A stretch of DNA of 46,602 bases, from contig NZ_JQFW01000010.1 in NCBI RefSeq assembly GCF_000753865.1, positions 153,805 to 200,406 on the forward strand. The letters run 5' to 3'. The notes beneath the pieces were generated by a model that was not told the DNA's origin, ran no database searches, and saw nothing but the letters and a program-made list of their open reading frames with translations. This document shows positions 8,859 through 18,288 of the stretch, in pieces. Each line of letters starts with the position of its first letter. The stretch's first letter is position 1. This stretch comes from Alteromonas sp. LOR. Its GTDB lineage: Bacteria > Pseudomonadota > Gammaproteobacteria > Enterobacterales > Alteromonadaceae. A program made the position numbers and the translations under genes.

Positions 8859-11800
8859 ATGGAAGACAACCGCAGAATGGCAGCTAACTTCAACGAAGAG
8901 TTTAGTGCAAAACTTCCCGCACTAACGCTGCTGACAAATTTGGGCTATACCTTCATTCCTCCTGCTGAATGCGAGACGCTCAGAGGTAACTTAACGGGGG
9001 ATGTTAACAAAAGTACCCAGCAAGTCATCCTGCTTCCCATCTTGCGTCAATTTTTAGCAAAGCAAACCTTTTCTTTTCAGGGAAAAACGTATCCTTTATC
9101 TGAAGCGGCTATCGATAAAGTCATCCACCAACTAAGTCCTGCTATGAATCTGGGGCTATTGACAGCTAACGAAAAAATCTATGACGCCCTCATGTATGGG
9201 GTGAGTGTCACAGAATTTATCGACGGCAAAAAAGCCTCGCCCACAATAAAGTTAATTGATTGGAATACGCTAAAAAAAACCGCATTTCACTTCACGGAAG
9301 AGTATGTGGTGCAAACCGCCCCTGCTACCGGGCGACGCATTCCCGATATCGTGTGTTTTGTAAATGGTTTACCGCTTGCGGTGATTGAAGCAAAGCGCCC
9401 AAATGATGCGAGAACAGGAAAGCTCACCACTTCAGCGGGTATCTCCCAGCATTTGCGTAATCAGGGGCACGATGAAATTCCGCATTTATTTGCGTACAGC
9501 CAATTGCTGCTTTCCATTAATGGATATGACGGCTTGTATGGCACCACCGGAACGAAAGAAAAGTTCTGGGCAAAGTGGAAAGAAGAACTGATAACCGAGG
9601 CTGAATTTAGCGCATTAATCAATAAACCACTTTCTCAAGACAAGCTCGATTTACTGCTTAACCATCGCCCTGTAAACGTAAAAACTGAGTTCTTGTCATT
9701 ATTGAATGCAGGAGAGCTCGCGGTAACGGACCAAGACCGGTTGTTAGTCAGCTTATTACGACCAGACCGTCTTCTCGAAATGAGTCGCTTATTCACGCTT
9801 TTCGATAAAAAAGCCGGAAAGATTGTGGCGCGATACCAACAGATATTTGGTATCAAAGCGCTCATAGAGCGCATCAGTTCGTTTGATAAGTCCGGCTCTC
9901 GTGAAGGCGGTGTTATTTGGCATACTACGGGTAGCGGTAAGTCATTCACTATGGTGTTTTTATCTAAAGCGCTGATATGGCTTGAAGCCCTTGCGCAATG
10001 TCGCGTAATCATTGTCACAGACCGCGTGGACTTGGAAGACCAGCTGAGTCGCACCTTTGCCTCTGGTGGCGTGTTAACTGACAGAGATAAAAAAGACGCC
10101 ATGGCCACATCGGGTAAACGATTGGCCCAACAAATCGGTCAAGGCAACGAGCGCGTTATATTCTCCATTATCAATAAATTTGGCTCTGCCATTAAGCACG
10201 AAGAGTGCTTCAACGATAGCCCGAATATCCTTGTGCTGGTAGACGAAGGTCACCGAAGTCAAAACGGTGAAAACAATATCCGTATGCAACAAACACTGCC
10301 CAATGCCGCATTTGTCGCCTTTACCGGTACACCGTTACTCAAAGACGATAAAACAGAGAATAAATTCGGTAAAATTATTCACTCTTACACGATGCAGCAA
10401 GCAGTAGAGGATAAAACCGTCACGCCCTTGCTGTATGAAGAACGGATTCCTGAATTAGCTGTGCAGGATAAGGCCATTGATGCCTGGTTTGAACGAAGTA
10501 CGAAAACATTAACCGATAAGCAAAAAGCCGATTTAAAGAAGAAATTTTCTCAAAAAGGGCAGGTTTACCAAACCGAAGACCGGATTCGCCTAATTGCTTA
10601 CGACATTTCTGAACACTTCCAGAACTTCAAATACAAAGGATTGAAAGGGCAGCTTGCCTGCGACTCCAAAGCCTCAGCCATTCGCTATAAAAAAGCGTTG
10701 GATAAAGAAGGCAAAGTGACCTCTGTCGTTGCCATGTCACCACCCGATACCCGCGAGGGTCATGAAGCGGTTGACCAAGAAAGCAAAGACATCGTGCAAA
10801 ACTGGTGGAAGGACAACATTGGTAAGATGGATGAAAAAGCCTACACCAAAGCCATCATAGAGGATTACGGTCATGTGGACGGGCCTGACATCATGATTGT
10901 GGTGGATAAGCTCCTGACGGGCTTTGACGAGCCTAAAAACACGGTCCTGTATATCGATAAGCCCTTAAAGGAGCACAACCTCATCCAAGCCATTGCACGA
11001 GTGAACCGTCTGTATCAAGACAAAGACTTTGGCTACCTCATTGATTATCGCGGCATTCTCAAAGAATTAGATACCACTATAGAAAAGTACCAAGACCTGG
11101 CAGAGCGCACCCAAGGTGGCTTTGACATAGAGGATATCCAAGGGCTTTACAGCCCAATGGATACCGAATACAAAAAACTCCCAACGTTAAACAGTGACGT
11201 CTGGGCGATATTTGATGGCGTCAAAAATAAACAACAATCCGCCGCACTCAGTCAGGCACTGTCACCGAAAATAGAAGATATCGACGGTCAGCTGACGGAC
11301 ACTAACTTAAAAAAACGCGAAGACTTCTATGCTGCATTAACGGCGTTTTCCAACTGCATGAAGGTCGCGCTTCAATCTGCGTCGTATTTTGACGATAAGT
11401 CGTTTGATAAAACCCGTGACCTATACAAACGTGATTTGAAAGCGTTTGTCGAGATACGTCAAAAGGTCAAAGAACTCTCAGAAGAAACGGTCAATTATGA
11501 TGCTTATGCCGAAGACATCAGGCAATTGCTCGATAGACATATTTCGGGCGTCGATATTGTAGAATCAGATGGTGTTTATCTTATCGGCGAGATGGGTAAG
11601 ACTCGCGAATCCGAAAAGATGTCCGATGATGAAGCGCGAAATCAGACCGACAAAATCACCGGGCGTGTTACAAAGATGATCCAAGATGACCTCGCTGACG
11701 ATCCTCATGCACAGGCCCACTTCTCAAAACTGTTAAAGCAAGCCATCGAGGACGCGCGAGCGATGTTTGATTCCCCCGTCAAACAATACCTGATGTTTGC

Positions 11801-12161
11801 CGAGCTAGAAAACGATGTTGCACAACGTAAGGTCGCTGACATTCCAGACCGGTTTGTTGATGACAGCGGAAAACGTAATCGTCATGCCCAAGCGTATTAC
11901 GGTCTCTTTGCACATGTCTTAGGCGATACACTTAACGATAAGCCCCACTTGAATGAAGACAAGCGCGTTGCCCTAGCGTATGACATTGAGACTATCGTGA
12001 AGGACGCTGTGGCAGAGTTTTCTATTACCCCGTCAGAGATAGAAAATGCCATTCATAATAAAACACTCCCGCTCTTATTTCATGAGGTGGGGTTAGAGAA
12101 TGCCACGGTGATGGTAGAGGAAATAATACGCATAACACGTACTGGGTTATCAAAAGAGTGA
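8859..12161 (+). CDS. hsdR: type I restriction-modification, restriction/translocase subunit
   Basis: HsdR (1100 residues) is the ATP-dependent translocase and nuclease. The N-terminal nuclease carries the PD-(D/E)xK pattern (P162-D163 and E177-A-K179). The helicase domains carry Walker A TTGSGKS (356-362), DEGH (462-465) and TGTP (489-492), with LLTGFDEPK and QAIARVNR further on. The C-terminal half is the helical domain that docks on HsdM. ATG at 8859 is preferred to 8841 because GGAGAG lies 10 nt before it. The 138 bp upstream hold no gene. All key motifs are intact. Confidence 0.96.
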   Translation: MEDNRRMAANFNEEFSAKLPALTLLTNLGYTFIPPAECETLRGNLTGDVNKSTQQVILLPILRQFLAKQTFSFQGKTYPLSEAAIDKVIHQLSPAMNLGLLTANEKIYDALMYGVSVTEFIDGKKASPTIKLIDWNTLKKTAFHFTEEYVVQTAPATGRRIPDIVCFVNGLPLAVIEAKRPNDARTGKLTTSAGISQHLRNQGHDEIPHLFAYSQLLLSINGYDGLYGTTGTKEKFWAKWKEELITEAEFSALINKPLSQDKLDLLLNHRPVNVKTEFLSLLNAGELAVTDQDRLLVSLLRPDRLLEMSRLFTLFDKKAGKIVARYQQIFGIKALIERISSFDKSGSREGGVIWHTTGSGKSFTMVFLSKALIWLEALAQCRVIIVTDRVDLEDQLSRTFASGGVLTDRDKKDAMATSGKRLAQQIGQGNERVIFSIINKFGSAIKHEECFNDSPNILVLVDEGHRSQNGENNIRMQQTLPNAAFVAFTGTPLLKDDKTENKFGKIIHSYTMQQAVEDKTVTPLLYEERIPELAVQDKAIDAWFERSTKTLTDKQKADLKKKFSQKGQVYQTEDRIRLIAYDISEHFQNFKYKGLKGQLACDSKASAIRYKKALDKEGKVTSVVAMSPPDTREGHEAVDQESKDIVQNWWKDNIGKMDEKAYTKAIIEDYGHVDGPDIMIVVDKLLTGFDEPKNTVLYIDKPLKEHNLIQAIARVNRLYQDKDFGYLIDYRGILKELDTTIEKYQDLAERTQGGFDIEDIQGLYSPMDTEYKKLPTLNSDVWAIFDGVKNKQQSAALSQALSPKIEDIDGQLTDTNLKKREDFYAALTAFSNCMKVALQSASYFDDKSFDKTRDLYKRDLKAFVEIRQKVKELSEETVNYDAYAEDIRQLLDRHISGVDIVESDGVYLIGEMGKTRESEKMSDDEARNQTDKITGRVTKMIQDDLADDPHAQAHFSKLLKQAIEDARAMFDSPVKQYLMFAELENDVAQRKVADIPDRFVDDSGKRNRHAQAYYGLFAHVLGDTLNDKPHLNEDKRVALAYDIETIVKDAVAEFSITPSEIENAIHNKTLPLLFHEVGLENATVMVEEIIRITRTGLSKE

Positions 12162-12165
12162 CACT

Positions 12166-12975
12166 GTGACACAAAAACACCTCGCTGCCCGTATTGGCAG
12201 TAATAACAGTGAGTCTGCTGTATTGCATTACGGTGATGAGCGTATTGAATACGACGTCATCAGGCGAAAAACGCCGACGGACTCAGCCGCTCCCCGTAGA
12301 AATGTAACCTTAAAAGTTCACCCAGACCTTAGGGTTGTTGCGACCGTGCCCCATGATGCATCGAATGATGATATTCACCAGGTTGTCACAAAACGTGCCC
12401 GTTGGATTTGGGATAACCTGAAGCAGTTTGCCGAACAGCAGTCCATGGTACTGCCAAGGCAATATGTCAGTGGTGAAACTCAGTTTTACCTTGGGCGTCG
12501 CTATGTGTTGAAGGTCAGTCCGAGTGATTCACAACGTTCAGACATCAAGCTCTTTCGAGGAAAGCTTCAAGTGACGGTCAGTGCTGCATTGTATGACGCA
12601 GAATTGTCACGACAAGCTAAGGTGAAAGGTTTGCTTAAACGCTGGTACGCCAACAAATCTCAGCAGTTGTTGACTGAACGGATTGCGCAAATGGTGACAA
12701 AAACACCGTGGGTAAAAGAAACGCCGTCATTTCGAATAATGGAGATGAAAAAACAATGGGGCAGCTGCTCGGCGAGCGGCAGTTTGTTGTTTAACCCCCA
12801 TCTCATTAAGGCGCCTAAAGAGTGCATAGACTACGTCGTACTTCATGAGCTATGTCATATCGCGGAACACAACCACAGCGAGCGATTTTGGCGTTTGCTG
12901 ACCCGTTCCATGCCAAATTGGACGGATGTTAAAGCCCAGTTAGACAGTATGGCTGAGCTATACTTGAATCATTAG
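12166..12975 (+). CDS. YgjP/WLM-type metallopeptidase linked to type I RM
   Basis: The product has 269 residues. The zinc motif HELCH (227-231) followed by HNHSERFW gives the HExxH...H pattern of the YgjP (DUF45/M48-like, SprT-related) family. Upstream, QWGSCS is the other family signature. GTG at 12166 begins 4 bp after the hsdR stop, so it belongs to the restriction operon. Such metalloproteases are frequently encoded next to hsdR, but the role there is unknown; proteolytic control of HsdR is a guess. Confidence 0.9.
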   Translation: MTQKHLAARIGSNNSESAVLHYGDERIEYDVIRRKTPTDSAAPRRNVTLKVHPDLRVVATVPHDASNDDIHQVVTKRARWIWDNLKQFAEQQSMVLPRQYVSGETQFYLGRRYVLKVSPSDSQRSDIKLFRGKLQVTVSAALYDAELSRQAKVKGLLKRWYANKSQQLLTERIAQMVTKTPWVKETPSFRIMEMKKQWGSCSASGSLLFNPHLIKAPKECIDYVVLHELCHIAEHNHSERFWRLLTRSMPNWTDVKAQLDSMAELYLNH

Positions 12976-13167
12976 AGCTATATAGGAATCTGCTTAAGCA
13001 AAGTTTCGAATGCTAGCTTGTTTGCTATAATTTTGTTACGCACTTCAACACTGCACGCTTAACTGTTAATCAGATTGTCAAAGTGAACTCTAACCGCTAA
13101 TTTTGTTCAACAGACTCGCTATGTAATCGGATTGCTAACTCTCCCAGTGATTATAACAGTATTACAA

Positions 13168-13929
13168 CTAGCGTTTGCACGCTTTCAACATCTTACCAAC
13201 TATACGCAGTTCGCTGGGGATGTAGCGAAGCTCATATTTGTCCATAACTGTATTAAATTTTTTCAAATAATCACATCTGAATGAATGATTAGGCGGCATC
13301 CATTCGTCGGGGCCTTTAGCGCCTTTTTGTCGATTTAATGATGCCTTTACGAGTAGTAAATTATCAACATCGTTGGCAAATTGTTTTTTTCGGCTTTTAC
13401 TCCACGATGCCCCTCCATGTCCATGTGCGAATTTGAGCGGTACAATGTGGTCTAAATCTAGGGCTTTTGAGTCTGTGATGGTTTCGCCACTATAAGGGTC
13501 GTGCCACGAGCCTGTTATTACGTTACATTCTTTCGTAGACATGAACTCAACACCGGATAGCGACGTTGCCAGTAACAGCTCGTGGCGAGTATTTTGGCAG
13601 TCGCCATCGCTATCACTCCAATGAGGCCAGTCACTCCTTTCATATAATACAACGAAGTCTCTGTTTTCGTTTACAGCCTCACGTAATGCTTTGTTCATCT
13701 GGCCTTTAGGTAGTCGACCACCAGAATTCAGACATGCTGTTAAGCTTTCATAAGGCGTAAAATTTTTTGTTCTGTTATATGACGAACTTGTCGCGTCGTG
13801 ACAGATATTTGATGAAGACTTTTTAACGTTGACTTCATTAGTGTGTGTTTTGGCAGAGAGGGAGTTTTGACCGCATCCTGCCACCAAGATCAAAAATAAG
13901 GTAAAGAGTAATGACTTCTTGCTATTCAT
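13168..13929 (-). CDS. secreted HNH nuclease lipoprotein (DUF1524-like)
   Basis: The product has 253 residues. The N-terminus ends in the lipobox LVAGC (Cys19), so the protein is probably a periplasmic or outer-membrane lipoprotein. The C-terminal half carries the HNH pattern DLDHIVPL (158-165), then DNLLLVKASLNRQKG (N190, N199) and KGPDEWMPP, as in DUF1524/GmrSD-type HNH nucleases. Four Cys in the mature part could form disulfides, consistent with export. It faces the restriction operon convergently. Related exported HNH proteins are thought to degrade external DNA; that is inference. Confidence 0.85.
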   Translation of the reverse strand: MNSKKSLLFTLFLILVAGCGQNSLSAKTHTNEVNVKKSSSNICHDATSSSYNRTKNFTPYESLTACLNSGGRLPKGQMNKALREAVNENRDFVVLYERSDWPHWSDSDGDCQNTRHELLLATSLSGVEFMSTKECNVITGSWHDPYSGETITDSKALDLDHIVPLKFAHGHGGASWSKSRKKQFANDVDNLLLVKASLNRQKGAKGPDEWMPPNHSFRCDYLKKFNTVMDKYELRYIPSELRIVGKMLKACKR

Positions 13930-14083
13930 AAAACGTGATTAGAAAAAAACGTTGTTTTTATAATAACAGATGCATTGAAAATCGCAGTTCTCAAACTAGA
14001 CCTTTGAGCAGTTACAAAACACTGAGGCAGAGGCTACTCTTTTTTAAATGTCCTTCTCCCTCTACATATGATGAGACGAAACA

Positions 14084-14296
14084 ATGGTTGCTGAACCTAC
14101 GATAGAGACTATCGCGGAAGAGTTGAGTGTTGCTTATGACATTATCCTCAACATTCTTGAGCGCTTCCCAGATATAGATACTGAGCATGCAGCAGATTGG
14201 CACCTCAATGAGGTCATAGAGCGACTGGAAAACGTGAAAGCGCATGCTGAAACGATATTTCAAACGTTTGATAAGCTCAACCTTGTTGAATATTAA
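14084..14296 (+). CDS. small acidic helical protein, unknown
   Basis: A 70-residue product, almost wholly predicted helical (ETIAEELSVAYDIILNILERF, VIERLENVKAHAETIFQTF), acidic, and without signal or Cys. A weak ribosome binding site (GAGACG) precedes ATG. I do not recognise the family. Followed by a 28-bp palindrome at 14336. Confidence 0.5.
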   Translation: MVAEPTIETIAEELSVAYDIILNILERFPDIDTEHAADWHLNEVIERLENVKAHAETIFQTFDKLNLVEY

Positions 14297-14335
14297 GACG
14301 CAAATGCAGAACTAACAGTGTTTGATATTTGAGGT

Positions 14336-14363
14336 GTTGCATATCATACATATGATATGCAAC
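14336..14363. promoter_or_regulatory. 28-bp perfect palindrome
   Basis: GTTGCATATCATA and TATGATATGCAAC are perfect 13-bp arms around CA. It is AT-rich with no U-tract, so an operator or dimer-binding site is more likely than a terminator. It lies between two small unknown genes, 171 bp before the start of the second. Confidence 0.45.
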
Positions 14364-14533
14364 ATTATGATTTTATTGTGAAAAAAATTTCGTGTTGGAG
14401 CTTTTTTATGGCAGTAACGGTATTGTTGGCGTACTATTTAAAATGTTGACGATGAAGTATTGAAAGATATTAACGTTATTTGTACAGCGAGCGACGTAAG
14501 AATACGAATCAAAGTCGGGGGGAGGAGTTTTCA

Positions 14534-14746
14534 ATGTCCGAAAGAGAATTTTCATTATCTCAGTACCCGGAAATTGCATTGATTTTTTGGGATTACAACA
14601 TCGATACAATCGGAGAACGGGAACTTTTTAATCACATTCGCAATAGAATGAAATACCTTTATCAAGACTTGCTCAGTGATGAGGAAGTCGGACTCATTAA
14701 CGAGCTCTGTAATAAGTATAATGACGGTATTTCTCTCCTTGGTTAG
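14534..14746 (+). CDS. small acidic protein, unknown
   Basis: A 70-residue product (MSEREFSLSQYPEIALIFWD...). The start is chosen at 14534 because GGGGAGGAG lies immediately upstream at good spacing; an upstream ATG at 14480 has no such site. Acidic and helical, no signal peptide. It resembles in size and charge the previous small gene but not clearly in sequence. Function unknown. Confidence 0.6.
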   Translation: MSEREFSLSQYPEIALIFWDYNIDTIGERELFNHIRNRMKYLYQDLLSDEEVGLINELCNKYNDGISLLG

Positions 14747-14779
14747 CGGTAATAATGACTTTTTAGATTACGAACTGCA

Positions 14780-14986
14780 TTGGCAAAGAAGTACATTAAA
14801 ATCAAATGGTATGAGCTAATAGTAAAACCTCGCAAACAGTGTCCTTGCTGTGGCCACATTTCACTGGCAGAGCGAGGAATCTATTTAGTTTTTCCAGTTT
14901 GTTGTTAGGAAGACGATAGACTCGATATTAATACGCTAGACATTGGGTCATGCGCATATCACGACATCACGTTGCGTCAAGCTTGA
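14780..14986 (+). pseudogene. CPCC-type cysteine-rich protein, broken by nonsense codon
   Basis: The frame reads KQCPCCGHISLAERGIYLVFPVCC, then TAG (14906-14908), then EDDRLDINTLDIGSCAYHDITLRQA and TGA. Intact members of the small CPCC zinc-ribbon family have CPCCG...CPVC-W/F-WEDD, so the TAG very probably replaces the Trp codon TGG. The only start I can offer is TTG at 14780. Function of the family is unknown. Confidence 0.65.
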
Positions 14987-15245
14987 CACAACTTTAGAGT
15001 ATTTGGCGCGTGTGAGATAAAAGTAAAAATACTTACTGTCAGTTAAAGGAAGAAAAGCTCTGACTAGAACGACAGAATTCTTGTGCCTTGAAATCACGCT
15101 TAGAGATGTAATGAATCACGCGATGCGTGAAGTCAAACGTCAAACATAAATTGAGTTGAATGACATCGGATAAGACGTGGCGGCTCAGTAAGAGCAATAA
15201 GCTCTATGAGTCATGTGTTTAAGCTCCAATTTTCAGGACAATAGC

Positions 15246-15908
15246 ATGTGCAAAAAAGATTTGATTTCGCTCGCGCCCAACGCAGTGAGTCTTTATCAGT
15301 CATGTGAAGATGCGGCTGGCCATAACGAAACGCAGTCGACTAACGTGATTATCCAAATGGATATCTCAGCTACGCACCCCACACTAGAGCCGATAAAAAT
15401 ATTGGCATCTCAAGTGTGGGTAAAAATTCCCTGCGAATCTTTTGATGTAATCGCGCGAGATTGGTGCAAAAAGCGTGAACTAAACACAAATAAATTTACG
15501 CTAGAAGAGCTTCTCAGCCAGTGCACTTTTCAGTGGCCAATAGTCGAAAAAACGCTCATTGATGGATTAGATGAATGGGTTGAGGACTTATCGCTCACTG
15601 AGCAAGTCAATGAGCGTGAACAACAAGATGAAAAAGAGGTTGTTCTTCACTACGAGAATATATTTGATGCAGTAGTTGACGATGAAGATTCAGCAAGGCT
15701 CATGCAAAAAAGCTGCAACGACCTTTTAAAACTGCGAGAAATGGGCCAACGTCTTCAGAGCGCCTTCCCGATTTTAAGCGTTATAAGTAACGAAGCGGAA
15801 CATAAAAAAGCTCTAGATACCATGGAAATGCTATTGGAAGACTATGGGAGTAATTTATTGCTGATAGATGCGCTAAGCTCAGCGATTGCTCGATATGAGC
15901 AACAATGA
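15246..15908 (+). CDS. unknown protein with HigA-C-terminal-like tail
   Basis: A product of about 220 residues. The N-terminal 110 residues are not recognised. The last 35 (EHKKALDTMEMLLEDYGSN...LIDALSSAIARYEQQ) resemble the C-terminal conserved helix pair of long HigA/ImmA-type antitoxins (YEAAL..IE.L......LL..L...IE.YE). No helix-turn-helix is evident, so it would not bind DNA in the usual way. ATG at 15246 is preferred because CAGGAC lies 8 nt upstream; 15213 is the alternative. No toxin gene is next to it. Confidence 0.55.
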   Translation: MCKKDLISLAPNAVSLYQSCEDAAGHNETQSTNVIIQMDISATHPTLEPIKILASQVWVKIPCESFDVIARDWCKKRELNTNKFTLEELLSQCTFQWPIVEKTLIDGLDEWVEDLSLTEQVNEREQQDEKEVVLHYENIFDAVVDDEDSARLMQKSCNDLLKLREMGQRLQSAFPILSVISNEAEHKKALDTMEMLLEDYGSNLLLIDALSSAIARYEQQ

Positions 15909-16249
15909 ACAATAATAGTCCGAATAGCATTAGGGTTTAAGTCTTGGAACTTGTGAAAGAGCATTGTTGATGAATAGTCTGTATATCAGGGCGATGGAGT
16001 ATTATGGGAGTTCAGAGCGCAGTAAACGTTGATTGAAGACAGCAAAAATATTTGGGACGCAAGACGCCTCTGGAAATGCGTCATAATTTAGGCGGTATCA
16101 AGATGGTGAAAAACAGGTTCCTGCAACTCGAGTGCGCCATGGTAACCTAATGAACCCAAAATATTTTGTCTAGTTAATCAACACAGCTTCTTGATTTCGC
16201 AACAGCAGTATTATTGAGCCATAACATTTAATTAAGGTTTGAAGTATAA
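15909..16249. other. intergenic, no gene seen
   Basis: These 341 bp contain only short broken frames and no repeat that I can see. The last 20 bp hold the AAGG ribosome binding site of the next gene. Confidence 0.4.
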
Positions 16250-16495
16250 ATGTCTCGTCAATTCACAAATGGACTGAAACAAAAGTCTCTTCATGTTGCG
16301 TGTGATATCGCTGGTCAATTTTATATTACCGGTTATGGCGGCATGGGCATGGAGCTTATCTCTCTCGCCAATGAGGATGGAAACGCAATAATTCTTGCGT
16401 TAATCGAAGAAGGAAGGTTATTACAAAAGGACAGCATTAGGTATTCTCCTGAGCTCGGCGTAGATTTGAAATTTTATGATTACAATGATGTGTAG
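16250..16495 (+). CDS. small protein, unknown
   Basis: An 81-residue product starting MSRQFTNGLKQKSLHVACDIAG. A glycine-rich middle (ITGYGGMGMEL) is followed by alternating beta-type segments. AAGG lies about 10 nt before the ATG. No signal peptide or membrane segment is seen. Not recognised. Confidence 0.5.
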   Translation: MSRQFTNGLKQKSLHVACDIAGQFYITGYGGMGMELISLANEDGNAIILALIEEGRLLQKDSIRYSPELGVDLKFYDYNDV

Positions 16496-16631
16496 TGTGT
16501 ATTGGCAAATTCTCTGGAAGCAAAAAGAAAATAAGACACTGACTGCTATAGTGTGAGCGTTCGGTAATCCCCACATTCAAATCATAAATTAGCTACGGCA
16601 TGGTGTTCTTTTTTTGCTAAGGAGAATGCTA

Positions 16632-16943
16632 ATGCAGCAACACCAACGAAGAGAAGTGCAAGACTGGCTCAATTTATTTGATCAACAAAAGGAAAGTGGA
16701 CTCACTGCTGTGGAGTTTTGTCGCCAGCAGCAGATTAACGTTCAAACCTATTATACCAGGCATCGTGATCTTCGGCCTCAACGAACAAACAGCAAGTTCG
16801 TTCAGGTGAAGCGTGAAGTCACGAAGGTTGAGTCATACAACAAAGAAATAGATGGCGAACTTCTTCTTAAATCGGAAAACGCTCAACTTTGCACAGCAAC
16901 TAAATCTGTTGGTCTTTTTATTTGTACGGCTGCTCTGGAGTAA
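16632..16943 (+). pseudogene. IS66-family TnpA relic
   Basis: The first 60 residues (REVQDWLNLFDQQKESGLTAVEFCRQQQINVQTYYTRHRDL) match the small helix-turn-helix TnpA protein of IS66-family elements. The end of the frame no longer matches, and no TnpB or TnpC follows: downstream DNA to 17240 has only scraps. ATG at 16632 is 8 nt after AAGGAG. A possible left end with GTGAGCGTTCGGTAATCCCC lies near 16553. The element is inactive. Confidence 0.75.
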
Positions 16944-17242
16944 CGAAGCTACCGCAGCTTGCCTATTTGCAAGCATCGGCCTGCTTGCATCTGTTCTCCT
17001 GTCGGATCTTGTCCTATCTGCGTCCCACTATCGTTGTAACGTGTATAGTATAGGGATTAGCCGATGATATGCCACAAGCTTTATGCTTTCTGACCTGGCG
17101 CTAAAAGCTTTATCACCAGTGAAGCAAAGGATTGCCTATTTGGAACATGTACAAACGCTGGAGGTTTAACGAAAAGCAGTAAAACTTTAATTTTGCTTAG
17201 GGTTTCTGGTAATTAAAATTTCGATAAGGTTATCTACTAACG
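16944..17242. other. intergenic, remains of IS66 decay
   Basis: About 300 bp without a supportable gene; short frames in several phases suggest decayed insertion-sequence DNA. The next gene starts without a strong ribosome binding site. Confidence 0.35.
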
Positions 17243-17476
17243 ATGAGAAGAACAAAGCACCCTGGTAAGCTTTTTCATGAATACATCCTGAAAAGAGAAG
17301 AGAATAATATTCAATGCTTCGCTGCTTTAATGAAAGTAAAAGCACCGTTGCTTCAGGATTTTATTGACGGTCAAATTAGTGTGAATGAAGATTTTGCTAA
17401 AAAGTTATATTCTGTAACGGGTATATCAGAACAGTTTTGGTTGAATATGCAATTGAACTACGACAACTCGAACTAA
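17243..17476 (+). CDS. orphan HigA-type antitoxin-like protein
   Basis: A 77-residue product with the HigA/VapI layout: HPGKLFHEYIL at the start, a helix-turn-helix region in the middle, and GISEQFWLNMQLNYD at the end, matching the family pattern G-x-S-x-x-F-W-L-N-x-Q-x-x-Y-D. The helix-turn-helix is diverged (no typical Q.LA....). No HigB toxin gene adjoins it. It may be a solitary antitoxin or a regulator, or the remains of a pair. Confidence 0.7.
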   Translation: MRRTKHPGKLFHEYILKREENNIQCFAALMKVKAPLLQDFIDGQISVNEDFAKKLYSVTGISEQFWLNMQLNYDNSN

Positions 17477-17498
17477 GAAAAATAGGGGTGAGAATAGG

Positions 17499-17522
17499 GG
17501 GGTTGTTAAATTAAATTAACCC
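17499..17522. terminator. possible bidirectional terminator
   Basis: GGGTTGTTAAATTAAATTAACCC forms an imperfect hairpin in the 50-bp gap between convergent genes ending at 17476 (+) and 17526 (-). Confidence 0.4.
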
Positions 17523-17525
17523 ACA

Positions 17526-18107
17526 TTAAATCAGACAATAGGGCAATAACTTACATATATTTCTTGCATCATCTATCCCTCGATGATGGCTGCCCATTAA
17601 CGGCTCATTGACTAATTCAAGTGCCCGCTGCATTCCCACCTTTTTTACTTTCATTTGTTTTGCAAACTCGTTTTTAAGATTAACGTGCTTAGCAGAAATC
17701 GGGTTTTTGACGTTGTGATACGCTGAGTCTGACTCAAGGTGATTTCTATCATAATTTCCCCAGCTGCAGAACACATAATTTTTGTAGCGATGCAGCCATT
17801 GCGCAAAAATTTCCGAAGCTTCAGGAAAGTGAGGGGCTTTATCTAAGTCTTTCTGTGTAATTGTTGTTAAATTTGTGCAGAACTGAGTGAGACTTGGATG
17901 TCTTACTGGTCTCACAAATATGTCAAAGCAATCAACTTCTTTGAGAGAAGTTGCGTCAACCATCACCGCTCCTATCTCAATTACTTCATGCTCTCCCTTT
18001 GGAATCGAGTCATCTTCACAACATGTACTCTCTAAATCAACAATCAAAAAATGTGAGAAGCAGTCTACATCAACCATATCGTCAGAACTCAAAAATAAAA
18101 CTTTCAT
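17526..18107 (-). CDS. DEDDh 3'-5' exonuclease (ERI1/KapD-like)
   Basis: A 193-residue product. The exonuclease motifs are in order: Exo I LIVDLESTC (Asp-x-Glu about 24-26) with EVIEIGAV, Exo II GNYDRNHLESD (Asp about 137), and Exo III HHRGIDDARN (His about 175, Asp 179/180). This is the DEDDh set of RNase T/ERI1-type enzymes that trim RNA or DNA 3' ends with two metal ions. A complete single-domain protein. The 5' edge GTTAAATCC and the 3' GGATTTAA-like bases around the stop hint that it was once a cassette, but one core is mutated. Confidence 0.85.
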   Translation of the reverse strand: MKVLFLSSDDMVDVDCFSHFLIVDLESTCCEDDSIPKGEHEVIEIGAVMVDATSLKEVDCFDIFVRPVRHPSLTQFCTNLTTITQKDLDKAPHFPEASEIFAQWLHRYKNYVFCSWGNYDRNHLESDSAYHNVKNPISAKHVNLKNEFAKQMKVKKVGMQRALELVNEPLMGSHHRGIDDARNICKLLPYCLI

Positions 18108-18259
18108 AAAAGGATTTAACTAGAACGTCAGGCAAACATCCTCTCCGGTTTTTAGTTACTCTAGTATTACCAAACGGTTAAACTATAAACATACGCTAGC
18201 ATAAAAAACCAGAGCCTGTGTCCACGGCAATCAAATTTTACCGTACTTCTTGATGTAGA

Positions 18260-18288
18260 TTGACAAAAAAGTATCATACTTTTATATC
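18260..18288 (+). promoter_or_regulatory. promoter with palindromic operator in the spacer
   Basis: TTGACA (18260-18265) and TATATC (18283-18288) are 17 bp apart. The spacer is filled by the perfect 17-bp palindrome AAAAGTAT-C-ATACTTTT (18267-18283). A dimeric repressor bound there would block RNA polymerase. No gene of clear identity follows to 18704, so the regulated gene may be lost or be a small RNA. Related 17-mers occur at 1826 and 42394. Confidence 0.6.

Noticed and set aside
9635..10108. 157-residue frame on the - strand inside hsdR
   Set aside because: Antisense to the helicase domain, with Ser/Arg-rich composition typical of shadow frames.
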